Positions 1 to 8,497 are shown, counted from the stretch's first letter. The stretch is 64,000 nt of DNA from Microbacterium sp. BH-3-3-3 (GCF_001792815.1 NZ_CP017674.1:1178001-1242000), one strand, 5' to 3'. The notes: generated from the letters alone by a model not told the origin. Translations and numbers: made by a program.

Positions 1-331
1 ATCACGAGGGTTCTAGGCGTGGTGGCGCAGGGATACTCCGCTCTCAAAATCACCTGCCCCTCATCCATTTGGATGAATAGATCCTCCTGAGCGTCTCGGA
101 ACCTGACGAGTCGACCGACGCGCCTCTGCTCCGGACTAGTGTTCGACCAATTCTCCTGTGGGGAGCGGGCGGCGTAGCGAACGCTGGGGCGCGTTCACGA
201 TGATGCCGCCGAACCGGTGTCCGTGGTCGCTCCTCGGTCGCGCACCTGAACGCCGCGTGCAACGCGTCTGCACAGAGAGAGCCGAGCGCGCGTGCGCTCG
301 TGTTCTATGCCCGAAGAACCGAGGAATCTCC

Positions 332-1252
332 ATGACCGATAACACTCCGGCCTACCCCGCAGGCTGGTACGCCGACACCAACGCACTCGGAACCGAGCGC
401 TACTACGACGGCACCGCCTGGACGAACGAAACCCGCCCCGTGCCGATCGGGGCCAGTCCCCTCGCAGAACCTGCCGCCAAGGCACCCTGGTACAAGCGAA
501 AGGCAATCGTCATCCCCGTCAGCGTCCTGGCCGGACTCATCGTCATCGGAAGCATCGGCAGCGCAATGGGTGGAGGAAAGGGTGCCACCACAACAGCCGA
601 CACGAAGGCAGTGGCGGCGGCTCCGGTCGTCGAAGAGGACACGGATGCCGCGATCACCGTTCCCGAGACAACGGGTCTGACCGCTAAGGAAGCGGCCGCG
701 CTGATCGAGAACGCGGGACTTCAAGCGGAATTCTCCGCCGACAAGGGGTTCGTCATCGATCGAGACAACTGGACCGTCCTGAGCACGACGCCCGCTTCCG
801 GGGCAGCCGCCAAGACCGGCGACACCGTCGTGATCAACGTCGAGAAGACGGCTGCCGCTGCGCCCTCGACCGTGCCTGAGGTCGCCGCCCCGTCAGCCCC
901 ACCCGCGGCCGCTGAGCCCGAGAAGCCCGCATTGACGACGGCGCAATCCAGCGCGGTCCGCTCAGCGAAGTCCTACCTGTCCTTCAAGGGCTTCTCGCGT
1001 GCCGGACTCAGCGAGCAGCTGACGAGCGAGTACGGAGAGGGGTTCGCCCCCGAGGACGCCGAGTTCGCCATCGCGCAATTGGAGGCCACCGGCGCCGTCG
1101 ATTGGAACCAGGAGGCCGCAGAGGCAGCCAAGTCGTACCTGGACTTCCAGGGGTTCTCTCGCGATGGTCTGTACGAACAGCTGACCAGCGAATACGGAGA
1201 GGGATTCACCCCCGAGCAGGCGAACTTCGGCCTCGCGGCCGTCGGCCTGTAA
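332..1252 (+). CDS. DUF2510-PASTA-Ltp membrane-anchored surface protein
   Basis: A 306-residue protein. An N-terminal DUF2510 motif (PAGWYAD...RYYDGTAWT, residues 9-31) is followed by one transmembrane segment at about 58-80. A PASTA-like domain spans about 108-172 (starting TVPETTGLTAKEAA), and two tandem Ltp repeats fill about 203-306. Each repeat carries a SAKSYL/AAKSYL...GFSR...EQLTSEYGEGF core. The likely topology is a short cytoplasmic head with the PASTA and Ltp domains outside the cell. PASTA domains usually bind peptidoglycan; Ltp repeats occur on actinobacterial surface proteins and in phage superinfection-exclusion lipoproteins. The frame is open further upstream, but I chose ATG 332 because GAGGA lies just before it and DUF2510 begins at once. 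The role is inferred from domains only. Confidence 0.85.
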   Translation: MTDNTPAYPAGWYADTNALGTERYYDGTAWTNETRPVPIGASPLAEPAAKAPWYKRKAIVIPVSVLAGLIVIGSIGSAMGGGKGATTTADTKAVAAAPVVEEDTDAAITVPETTGLTAKEAAALIENAGLQAEFSADKGFVIDRDNWTVLSTTPASGAAAKTGDTVVINVEKTAAAAPSTVPEVAAPSAPPAAAEPEKPALTTAQSSAVRSAKSYLSFKGFSRAGLSEQLTSEYGEGFAPEDAEFAIAQLEATGAVDWNQEAAEAAKSYLDFQGFSRDGLYEQLTSEYGEGFTPEQANFGLAAVGL

Positions 1253-1258
1253 GTCGTG

Positions 1259-1290
1259 CATGGGGCGGGCATCACGACGCCCGCCCCATG
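1259..1290 (+). terminator. hairpin terminator after the Ltp protein
   Basis: A 12-bp perfect inverted repeat (CATGGGGCGGGC / GCCCGCCCCATG) with an 8-nt loop begins 6 nt after the stop codon. There is no T-run, as is common for terminators in high-GC actinobacteria. Confidence 0.7.
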
Positions 1291-1530
1291 CACCGCGTTC
1301 GCCGCATACGTGCGGCTGGGGGCCGCCTCTCCGTGATCAACCTTGAGCACGCGTGGCTGCTGCGGTCGTCGGCGGTGAGGCCAGAGTGCGCCACTCAGAG
1401 CACAAATCACGATAGCGAGACGCCGTCTCAGACCCACGAGCGCCGAACACCCTCGCGGGCATTCCGCGGCGACGCGGCCACTCTCTCACCGCGTCGATGT
1501 CGACGCCCGGGCCGGCCATCTATGACCCGC

Positions 1531-1860
1531 TTATTGTGGCGAGTCGGGTTTGCGCCGCGCCGCGGCCGAGGCCTCCATTACGCCGCATAGCAAGCCGAGC
1601 GCGCCTCCGATCATCGTTGCAGCGGCAACGACGGGGCGCGCACTCGCGAAGCTCGCGTATCCCGCCGCAGCACCAATCGCGGCGGGCACCATGGCAACCG
1701 CCAAACGCGCCACGGGGTGCTGAACAAACGACAGGGTCATAAGAGAGCGGGTCGTCCCCCATGCGATCAGGCCGAGCGCGGCCCCGATAGAAAACCCGGC
1801 AGGCCCTGCCCACAGCATCAACCCCCAAGGAGCTGTCGCCACCGATACTTCAGGACTCAC
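1531..1860 (-). CDS. small hypothetical membrane protein
   Basis: A 109-residue, strongly hydrophobic protein with three to four predicted membrane segments (for example GFSIGAALGLIAWG, LAVAMVPAAIGAAAGYASFA and TMIGGALGLLCGVM) and a short basic tail. It starts at GTG 1860 without a clear Shine-Dalgarno. It is divergent from the operon that begins at 1926 and shares a 65-bp gap with it. I do not recognise the family. Membrane proteins beside a peptidase operon can be effectors, but nothing here proves a link. Confidence 0.5.
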   Translation of the reverse strand: MSPEVSVATAPWGLMLWAGPAGFSIGAALGLIAWGTTRSLMTLSFVQHPVARLAVAMVPAAIGAAAGYASFASARPVVAAATMIGGALGLLCGVMEASAAARRKPDSPQ

Positions 1861-1925
1861 GATCGCTAAAGCGGCCAGCCTTACGGGAACTGTCGACGTC
1901 GGAGGAGCCGATTACCGTCGAGGAA

Positions 1926-2060
1926 ATGAGCCAGATCCAGGCAGTACTGCGCCGACGTGACGTCGAGCTCGCCTCCCGAGACGCCGACGCGCCGGCCGAA
2001 CTCACCCCGCAAGACGTTGCTGCTGCCCTCGACGAGGTCCGCAACAACAGCGGGTCGTGA
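1926..2060 (+). CDS. short leader ORF of the IrrE operon
   Basis: A 44-residue ORF (starts MSQIQAVLRRRDVELASRD, ends LDEVRNNSGS) whose TGA overlaps the GTG of the next gene (GTGA), which suggests translational coupling. The same frame stays open upstream with protein-like composition (LKRPALRELSTSEEP...) but has no ATG/GTG/TTG there, so the true start is uncertain; it may be truncated or use CTG. It is too short to assign a fold. In IrrE-type pairs the upstream gene is often a DNA-binding repressor; no HTH is visible here. Confidence 0.5.
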   Translation: MSQIQAVLRRRDVELASRDADAPAELTPQDVAAALDEVRNNSGS

Positions 2061-2944
2061 CCGGCGGCGCACTGGACGCGTTCGCACAGCGATGGGGGAC
2101 GTCCACACCAGAGGCTGCGATGGTTGCTGCAGCGGCGCACGCGACGGGTGACTTCGCACGGTTTCTTCCGATAGACCCGGGCGCCGTCGCCAACCGCTTC
2201 GGCGCAACCGTTGCAGTCATGCCCGGGACCCGAGGTGTCGGCGGTGCGCTTGCCGACCATGGCAAGCTGTCCGTGCGCGACGGACGCTGGCACATCCGTG
2301 TCCCCAAAGAGATCAGCCCCGAACGCCGCCGGTTCTCCGTGGCTCACGAGATCGGGCACATTTTGCTGTTCACCGCGGTTGCGGAGTACCCCGCCCTGCT
2401 CCGTGAGCTTCGCAGCGAACAGCTTTTCGGCCGCGTCGAGCGTCTATGCAACATCGGGGCAGCTCACGTGCTGATGCCGACGAATTCCTACACCGCGGCG
2501 TTTGACGAGTTCGCTCCCCTGAACCGAAGCGCTCTCGATGCGCTCGCCACCCGCTTTCACGTCTCCCTGGAGGCGGCTGCCCGGCGCATCACTGAAGTGA
2601 AACCAGAATGGTCCGTCATGTTCTGGTCGCTCTCCGCCACCCACCCCCGAGGTGTCGCGTGGCGCACAGCCAACCAGCAACCACGCGAAGGCCGAGCGTT
2701 CCTGCCCTCCGGGCTGTCCTCCTCCCGACTGCAGCCTGACGTCGTGGCGGAGGCCGCCCGAGAAGGTGAAGCGAATGCAGACAAGGTTCTTGCGGACCTG
2801 CCCGGGGTTGCGAGAATGGACAACGTCGTCGCCTGGCACCTCCCCCGCGGACGCCACGAACTCGTGGATGTCGAGCACGGAAGCGGGGAGCGCCAGAACG
2901 ACCGGGTTTTCGTCTTCTACCGAACCGCCGAGCCACACGCGTAG
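2057..2944 (+). CDS. ImmA/IrrE-family metallopeptidase
   Basis: A 295-residue protein with a zinc-peptidase signature HEIGH at residues 97-101 inside RRFSVAHEIGHILLF, the hallmark of the COG2856 (ImmA/IrrE) family. Characterised members cleave or inactivate a partner repressor in response to DNA damage or phage/ICE signals (ImmA on ImmR, IrrE on DdrO). About 150 residues follow the peptidase core, with no second domain I can name. It starts at GTG 2057 with a 4-nt overlap to the preceding ORF. The deoxyribosyltransferase-like gene follows after 7 nt. It could act as the sensor-protease of this operon; the substrate is unknown. Confidence 0.85.
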   Translation: MTGGALDAFAQRWGTSTPEAAMVAAAAHATGDFARFLPIDPGAVANRFGATVAVMPGTRGVGGALADHGKLSVRDGRWHIRVPKEISPERRRFSVAHEIGHILLFTAVAEYPALLRELRSEQLFGRVERLCNIGAAHVLMPTNSYTAAFDEFAPLNRSALDALATRFHVSLEAAARRITEVKPEWSVMFWSLSATHPRGVAWRTANQQPREGRAFLPSGLSSSRLQPDVVAEAAREGEANADKVLADLPGVARMDNVVAWHLPRGRHELVDVEHGSGERQNDRVFVFYRTAEPHA

Positions 2945-2951
2945 GGGGAAC

Positions 2952-3428
2952 ATGCGCATCTACATTTCCGGGCCACTGCAAGGCTCCACCGACCTCGCTA
3001 CGGCCCGCCGGTTCTACGACGCACTCGCGTTGCTGATCCGCGACGCCGGCCATGAGGCCTACGTGCCTCATCACTCCACCGATCCGGTGGCCGCGGCAGG
3101 CCTCCCAGCACAGGTCGTCTTCGCGACAGACCTCGCCGCTTTGAACTCTGCCGACGCCATCATCGCGCACGTGGGGCTGCCCTCGACGGGTGTCGGCGCC
3201 GAGTTGGCCCTGGCGACCGCCTCAGGCCGACGCGTCCTCGGCATCAAGCGTCCCGGCGAGAAGGGCTCCCGGTTCGCCGAGGGGCTCATCGCCGATGGCG
3301 GTGGCCAGGTCCGCACCTTCGCGGACGAGCAGGAGCTCCGCGAGGCCGTCCGTAACTGGCTGAGGATGCCAGCGGCGTGGTTTGGGCGCCCGGAAAGCAT
3401 CGAGCCACACCGGAAGGTCGTCGCTTGA
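2952..3428 (+). CDS. nucleoside 2-deoxyribosyltransferase-like protein
   Basis: A 158-residue protein with the nucleoside deoxyribosyltransferase layout. It opens with MRIYISGPLQG, has DLAALNSADAIIAHVG in the middle, and STGVGAELALA carries the glutamate expected as the catalytic nucleophile. ATG 2952 follows GGGGGAAC. Family members move deoxyribose between bases or hydrolyse deoxynucleotides; related folds also act as nucleotide sensors or effectors in conflict systems. The gene ends in a 4-nt overlap (TTGA) with the next one. The tight packing with kinase-like and glycosylase-like genes suggests a shared nucleotide or modified-base substrate, which is inference. Confidence 0.75.
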   Translation: MRIYISGPLQGSTDLATARRFYDALALLIRDAGHEAYVPHHSTDPVAAAGLPAQVVFATDLAALNSADAIIAHVGLPSTGVGAELALATASGRRVLGIKRPGEKGSRFAEGLIADGGGQVRTFADEQELREAVRNWLRMPAAWFGRPESIEPHRKVVA

Positions 3429-4063
3429 GCGCCCGGTATGTCGTCGTCACGGGTGCTGTGGGGGCCGGTGCGACGACCGTATCGAACGTGATCCTGCGTC
3501 GGTGGGACGCGGATCCTCTGCTGGAAGACCAGATCGAGACCAACAACCCGTTCTTCAAGGACGCGCAGACCGACCCCGAACGATGGGCGTTCAGCAGTCA
3601 GGCGCACTTCCTGGCCGCCTCCGTTGAGCGGCATGCGCGACTGCGCGCGCTGCTGGAGACCACGGAGACCGACTTCGTCGTCGAGGACCGCACGCCCTTC
3701 GAACACCATGGCGCCTACGTGCTCTCCGCATACCGGCTCGGGCACCTCTCAGAGCGTGAGTACGAGCTGCTGACGAAGCTGGCCCGCGAAATCGAGAAGC
3801 AGTACCTGATCCCAGATTTGCTCGTTTACCGCGAGATGACCGATGAGCAGCTGGTCGAACGCGTCCTGACGCGTGGTCGGGACGGGGAGTCTGCCGACCA
3901 CGGGCGCCTCTCCTCCATCCACGAGGCGTTCGAGGCGTTCGCAGACAAGTGGGACCGCTCACCCCTCACGCGGGTGCCCGCCGACCTGGATGTCCTGGAC
4001 CCCGACGGGGAAGAAACCCTGGTGCACTCGCTGAGCACGGTTCTCGGTTCCCCGAAGCGATGA
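3425..4063 (+). CDS. deoxynucleoside-kinase-like P-loop protein lacking the Walker A lysine
   Basis: A 212-residue protein starting at TTG 3425, overlapping the previous stop. The N-terminus VVTGAVGAGATTVSN aligns with the dNK/thymidylate-kinase P-loop (G-x4-G-K-S/T), but the invariant lysine is alanine (GGT GCG ACG). Other dNK-like elements are present: DRTPFEHHGAYV resembles the (E/D)RS motif, and LLVYREMTDEQLVERVLTRGR resembles the LID arginine segment. It may bind nucleotide without phosphorylating it, or be a decayed kinase. It ends in an ATGA overlap with the next gene, so it is kept in translational coupling, which argues against simple decay. Confidence 0.65.
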   Translation: MSARYVVVTGAVGAGATTVSNVILRRWDADPLLEDQIETNNPFFKDAQTDPERWAFSSQAHFLAASVERHARLRALLETTETDFVVEDRTPFEHHGAYVLSAYRLGHLSEREYELLTKLAREIEKQYLIPDLLVYREMTDEQLVERVLTRGRDGESADHGRLSSIHEAFEAFADKWDRSPLTRVPADLDVLDPDGEETLVHSLSTVLGSPKR

Positions 4064-4683
4064 CCAACCCATTGCAGGACGCGGTCATGGCTCTGCCATC
4101 TACGCACACCGCGACGAACTTCTGGCTCGATGACAGCGACCTCAGCGGTGACTTCCCCACCACCGCATCCGAGCGCCGCGCACAACTCGACACGCATCTG
4201 AACCGGGTGCGCGGTGGCGGGATCGTCCTTGTGGGCGAAGCTGCCGGGTGGCGCGGCGCACGCCAGTCGGGGGTCGCATTCACGTCCGCCGTGACCGTCG
4301 GCCTGCCCGGCACACGAGAGCCCACGGCAACCACCGTGCACCGCGCCCTGGCCGAACTGGGACTTAAAGACAGCGCGCTGCTGTGGAATGCGTTTCCGCT
4401 GCACCCGCACGAGGTGCGGCGCCCCGGCACGAACCGCACACCCACCCCGGCAGAGCTCCGCTCCGGGCGTGACGCACTCGCGCTGGCCGTCGACAACCGA
4501 CGCGTCGTCTGCGTGGGAAAGAAGGCCGCAGAGAGCGTCCGTGAGCTCCTGGGGGTACCCACCCCTGCTGCAGCCGATGTCCGCGCGTCGGACAGGGCCG
4601 TGGCGATTCGCCATCCCGCGAACGGGGGAACCCCTCACTTCTTCTTGCACATGCGGACGCTCGCAACGCGCTGGGGCCTCTGA
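4060..4683 (+). CDS. uracil-DNA-glycosylase-superfamily protein
   Basis: A 207-residue protein with UDG-superfamily features: VLVGEAAGWRGARQSG (cf. the GEAPG motif of family 4/5-type enzymes), SALLWNAFPLHPHE in the middle, and AIRHPANGGTPHFF near the C-terminus in place of the HPSP/HPS loop. The normal role is excision of deaminated or modified bases; some superfamily members act against phage DNA carrying modified bases (for example Brig1). The cysteine ligands of the 4Fe-4S families are not evident. It is last in the operon, with an ATGA overlap at its start. Substrate not assignable. Confidence 0.7.
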   Translation: MTNPLQDAVMALPSTHTATNFWLDDSDLSGDFPTTASERRAQLDTHLNRVRGGGIVLVGEAAGWRGARQSGVAFTSAVTVGLPGTREPTATTVHRALAELGLKDSALLWNAFPLHPHEVRRPGTNRTPTPAELRSGRDALALAVDNRRVVCVGKKAAESVRELLGVPTPAAADVRASDRAVAIRHPANGGTPHFFLHMRTLATRWGL

Positions 4684-4992
4684 GCGGCGCAATGAGGTTC
4701 AGAGGCGCGAATGTCAGCCTCTTCATCACACAGACCGTGCCGACTTCGCTGCGGTCATCGAGAAGGCGAAAGCCGCCATCCAGACGCACAGCAGATTTGC
4801 TCGGGCGCTGCCTGACACTGACCCCGAGGCCTTCGAACTGCGCGCCCCGCGCGACGAGGCTCGCACCGTCGCGCTTAACTTGATTGCGCCCCGAGCGTTG
4901 CGCTTGGACGCGCGGGTGGAACCGCGAACTAACGCACCCACCTCGGATCCTCCCCCGCCAAACGCGTTGACGGGGGATCAGCGGACCTAGAC
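4684..4992. other. gap between convergent cassettes
   Basis: About 310 bases separate the tail-to-tail cassettes. No complete gene is supported. On the + strand at about 4690-4990 one frame is open and protein-like (for example ADFAAVIEKAKAAIQTHSRF, then EAFELRAPRDEA) but has no usable start codon, so it may be the remnant of a lost gene. No clear terminator hairpin was seen. Confidence 0.4.
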
Positions 4993-7335
4993 CTAGACCT
5001 CGATTTCGACGTCGACGTCGACGTCGACGTCGACCGAGGTCTCCACTTGGATGGGCAGAGCGGTCAGGACGGGGTACTGCACTTCTGCGAGGGCGTACAG
5101 CGGAACGTCCGCGTGAGCGCTGATCGTTACGATGAGGCTGAACTCGATTTCGTCGGTGCCTGTCGTCAACCGTCCGTTTTCGCGGGTGACATGGCTGATG
5201 TCGATGGTCGGCTTGTGAAGGCTTCGGCCCTGCTTCGTGAACTGCCAACGGGAGATCGATTCCCACTTGCCGTGGTCACGAAGCGCTGTCTCGGGGGCGA
5301 AATCCGACGGGGCAGAGAAGCTCTCGGGATACCGGGAAGGCCTGTAGCCTTCGGCGAGCAAGGCTGCGATCTCCTCCGCTTGCGTTTCGATATTGCGGGT
5401 TTTCGTGGTCCTTCCGTTTGCGAACGTGTGCTTCAACGCGTGGGGGCGGAAGGTCGTCTCCAGACCGGCGTTCGTGTAATCGCCTGCCTCCGCGCTGTCT
5501 GTGCCCGTGGTGAACGCCAAGGTCCACCGCACGTCGAAGTTGCCGGTAGTCAATCCCGTCGGATGCGGAAGAGCGAAGCTGCGCACCTCGTCGCGAGCGA
5601 TGCTGCCCTGGTAGATGGCGGTCACCTGCCCGGGGCCGCACTGGAGGATCTTGTTCACGTCGGTCACGATTCGCCCGTACCCCACGGCCAGGACGTCGTG
5701 ACCGGGCAGTCTGGTTGCGGAGTGCACAATCAGTGCCCGCAGCGTGGGCGCGTCAGCTCGGGGGCCGAGCTCGCGGGTGAGTTCCGCGGCCAGGTGCGTC
5801 ACGAGTGGCGCTGCATAGCTCGTGCCGTGCCCGTCGAGGAGGAGCTGCCCGTCGGCCCGCAAGCGTGGGAACCGGGGGCTGATGACGTCACCGCCGAACG
5901 CGACGACAGCCGGTTGCACCCGAGAACCCGGGCGCCCGGGGCCGCGGCCCGAGTAGTCGGTCGCGTCCCACCCGGCGTCGGTGGGGACGAAAGCTCCGAC
6001 GCAGAGGCCGTTCACCATGTCACCGGGGACCTGCACCCTGTGAAGGTTCGCAGCGCGGTCACGGTGACCGTCGTTACCGGCCGCGGTAATGAACAGGGTG
6101 CCCGTCTCCCGGGCCAGCTTGTCGAGCACTGCGGTCCACCGGTGCGGTTCGCGGTCGTCGATGGGCACGCGCGGGCCGAGGCTAAGGTTGACCAGCGCGG
6201 GTTTGTCGCGTTCCACGACGGTGCGGATCTGGCGCAACAGCCACGGGTACTCGGACGAGTCGGTGTCGGGCCCCTCAACCACCTGGTAGTGCTTTACGCT
6301 CGCCGCCGCCGGTGGGAGGGGCTCGCCGGGAGTGAGCTGCCCGAACAGGACACACGCTGTTACCGCGGAACCGTGGGCGAGGGGGCCAGGTGTGAAGCCC
6401 AGACCGGTGAGGTCGACGTAAACCACATGGTCGTGGAACACCCCGGAATCTGTCTGCACCCCACCATCGAAGACCACTACCTCGGGAAGCCCAGGCACGG
6501 GGGCCGCGGCCGGGTCCAGCACTGCGTCGGCGATGTCGGCCCCAGGTGCGGTCGCAAGCTCGATGCGAGGCGTCGGAGAAAGAGAACGGAGAGGGTTAAA
6601 GGCGGTCACGTCATCGACGGCGGACGCCGGGAGATCGAGCGCCACGAATGTCAGGCCGTCGACCACGTCGTTGAAATCGGCGTGGACGCGCCCACCGTTC
6701 GCTTCTACCAGCTTTACGAACTTCTCGAGCGTCGTCGGCGACGCTCCCGAACGCTCCATCAGCGTGGACGTGTCCGGGTCCGGGTGCAGCACCGCCTCGA
6801 ACGGGAGCAGCTCTTTCAGGCCGTCGTCGTCCGGCTCGCCCACGTACGGGGCTGCGACGGTGATGCGGGTGAACTGCCGCACCTCTTCGAGCGCCTTGTT
6901 GCTGCGCGCACCCGTCGTCGTCCCGTCGAGCAGTTCGACCATCTCGTCGATACCGCCAGCGTCAACGGAGAACAAGTACGACTTCGTGACCGACTCAGTG
7001 TCGCCCTTTGTCTGGCTCCGGTGCACACCGTCCTGCACGATCCGGGACCCGAGCGGCTTGAATTTTAGCCTGCTGACGAGGCTGGCAGGGAAGTAGGAGA
7101 TCGCGAGGTAGTTCGCCCACACTTCCGCTTCGATGACGACCCGGTTCGCGCGCAGCTCGGGCGGGATCTGCGCGATCCGCCGCTGCAGCTCACCGAGCTG
7201 AGGCTCAAGCAGGTCTCGTGCCTGCTCGAGCGATTGCGGGTGGTACTTTTCGCCCCCACGGCTCACCCTGTCGATAGTCTGCCCAAGGTCCTCGCCGTTG
7301 ACGAAGATCCTGCCGCCCCCTGTGGCATCAGCCAT
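4993..7335 (-). CDS. S8 subtilase of an AAA-subtilase (IetAS-type) cassette
   Basis: A 780-residue protein. A roughly 270-residue N-terminal region precedes a subtilisin domain with all catalytic elements: Asp290 (VVVFDGGV), His321 (LAHGSAVTA), oxyanion Asn421 (FITAAGND) and Ser506 (DGHGTSYAAP). A roughly 200-residue C-terminal region follows. No signal peptide is visible, so it is probably cytoplasmic. It ends in an alternating valine/acidic tail (VDVDVDVDVEIEV) encoded by a GACGTC hexamer tract. The gene starts 21 nt after the AAA ATPase. ATPase-subtilase pairs (IetA/IetS) are known from plasmid incompatibility/toxin work and are listed as phage-defence systems, with the subtilase as effector. 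Confidence 0.85.
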   Translation of the reverse strand: MADATGGGRIFVNGEDLGQTIDRVSRGGEKYHPQSLEQARDLLEPQLGELQRRIAQIPPELRANRVVIEAEVWANYLAISYFPASLVSRLKFKPLGSRIVQDGVHRSQTKGDTESVTKSYLFSVDAGGIDEMVELLDGTTTGARSNKALEEVRQFTRITVAAPYVGEPDDDGLKELLPFEAVLHPDPDTSTLMERSGASPTTLEKFVKLVEANGGRVHADFNDVVDGLTFVALDLPASAVDDVTAFNPLRSLSPTPRIELATAPGADIADAVLDPAAAPVPGLPEVVVFDGGVQTDSGVFHDHVVYVDLTGLGFTPGPLAHGSAVTACVLFGQLTPGEPLPPAAASVKHYQVVEGPDTDSSEYPWLLRQIRTVVERDKPALVNLSLGPRVPIDDREPHRWTAVLDKLARETGTLFITAAGNDGHRDRAANLHRVQVPGDMVNGLCVGAFVPTDAGWDATDYSGRGPGRPGSRVQPAVVAFGGDVISPRFPRLRADGQLLLDGHGTSYAAPLVTHLAAELTRELGPRADAPTLRALIVHSATRLPGHDVLAVGYGRIVTDVNKILQCGPGQVTAIYQGSIARDEVRSFALPHPTGLTTGNFDVRWTLAFTTGTDSAEAGDYTNAGLETTFRPHALKHTFANGRTTKTRNIETQAEEIAALLAEGYRPSRYPESFSAPSDFAPETALRDHGKWESISRWQFTKQGRSLHKPTIDISHVTRENGRLTTGTDEIEFSLIVTISAHADVPLYALAEVQYPVLTALPIQVETSVDVDVDVDVEIEV
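5007..5034 (-). repeat. GACGTC hexamer microsatellite in the subtilase 3' end
   Basis: About 4.7 tandem copies of CGACGT encode the (Val-Asp)n tail of the subtilase. A shorter CTAGAC repeat follows at the stop codon. Slippage would change tail length by two residues per unit without shifting frame. Confidence 0.8.
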
Positions 7336-7356
7336 TATTTCCCCCTGGTATATCGA

Positions 7357-8496
7357 TTAGTTGTCGGATTTCGCGCGTCTGAGGTCGCTGCTGATGGTCG
7401 GATGCGAGACACCAAGCCATTCCGCGATGCGGCGGTTGGACCACTTCGCGTGCTTCGATGCGAATGCGGCCAGCGCGGTGCGGTGGGGCACCGAGCCTGT
7501 GATGTAAGCGCGCGCCGCGTCGCGAGCGCCGTCGAGAAGCTCCCCGGGAACGTTGATCTCCCCGCCTCCGCCGTCGAGCACCGCACGCCGCAGTGAGCGT
7601 GCGACCCAGTTCTGGAGGTCCGCGTGAGACCAGCCATCGGTCACGAGTGCCAGCAGTTCGCTCTGAGCGGCCCACGCGGGGGTGTTCGCCAGCGGGGCGC
7701 TCGCGCGTAGGAGCTGCAGCCGCTCGACCTCGGTGGGCAGCTCGAACTGGACGGTCGTATCGAACCGACGGGTCACGGCAAGGTCGAGCAGCTGGACGTG
7801 GTTGGTTGCGGCGATGAGCAAGCCGCCCGGAGGCCAACGGTCCAATTGCTGCAGGATTACGTTGACGAGCCGGCGGACCTCGCCCACATCGGAACTGTCG
7901 CTGCGGCTTTTCGCGAGAGCGTCGAACTCGTCGAAGAACACCACACACGGCTGTGAGGCGGCGAGGTTGAGCACTTCCTGCAAGTTCTGGCCGGTTCGAC
8001 CCATGAGGCTGGAGATGAGGGATGCGAGGTTCACTGTGATGAGCGGCAACCGCAACTCGGAGGCGACATAGTCCGCGGTAATGGTCTTGCCCACACCTGG
8101 GGGACCGGTAAAGAGGACGGCGCGGGAAGGCATCAGGCCGTAGCGGGCGAGAGGCTCTGGGTCGGTGTGCTCCGCGATGAGGAGGCGAATGGTGTGCGCG
8201 AGCCTCTCCGACAGGACAGGGGCGGGAACGCCCGAGGGCTGACGCACCCAACTGGAATCCGGCGCCTCGATGGCGGGCGCCGATCGCAGCGGGCTGTCCG
8301 CCGGCGCGGGGGAACGGTCCAGAAGATCCAGGAGCGCCTGCTTCAGAGCCTGGGGGTGGCGTGCGTCATCGGGCACCCGCCTGACCACACGTCGACCGAG
8401 CAGACGCACGCCTTCGAGATCACCGGAGAGCGCAACGCGCGTAACGTCGAGGAGCGCTTGCTCGAGTTGACCCAGGGCCTTGTCTGACACATCCAA
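7357..8496 (-). CDS. AAA ATPase with C-terminal helix-turn-helix (IetA-like)
   Basis: A 379-residue protein. The N-terminal ~100 residues are helical. The AAA core has Walker A GPPGVGKT (131-138), Walker B VVFFDEFD (185-192), a sensor-1 ATN and the arginine-rich VTRRFD. The C-terminus WSNRRIAEWLGVSHPTISSD is a clear helix-turn-helix, suggesting DNA binding or self-regulation. Start TTG 8496 is preceded by AGGGTGG; GTG 8490 is an alternative. It lies between the Trypco1-like gene and the subtilase. The expected role is an ATP-driven regulator that restrains or loads the subtilase; IetA acts as the antidote in the IetAS pair. Confidence 0.85.
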   Translation of the reverse strand: MDVSDKALGQLEQALLDVTRVALSGDLEGVRLLGRRVVRRVPDDARHPQALKQALLDLLDRSPAPADSPLRSAPAIEAPDSSWVRQPSGVPAPVLSERLAHTIRLLIAEHTDPEPLARYGLMPSRAVLFTGPPGVGKTITADYVASELRLPLITVNLASLISSLMGRTGQNLQEVLNLAASQPCVVFFDEFDALAKSRSDSSDVGEVRRLVNVILQQLDRWPPGGLLIAATNHVQLLDLAVTRRFDTTVQFELPTEVERLQLLRASAPLANTPAWAAQSELLALVTDGWSHADLQNWVARSLRRAVLDGGGGEINVPGELLDGARDAARAYITGSVPHRTALAAFASKHAKWSNRRIAEWLGVSHPTISSDLRRAKSDN

Positions 8497-8497
8497 A

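Noticed and set aside
5007..5034. Possible CRISPR-like tandem repeat
   Set aside because: Unit is 6 bp with no spacers and lies inside a coding frame; no CRISPR array was seen anywhere in the window.
5047..7068. 673-residue open frame antisense to the subtilase
   Set aside because: The minus-strand subtilase has all catalytic residues; the + frame is low-quality sequence typical of high-GC antisense reading.
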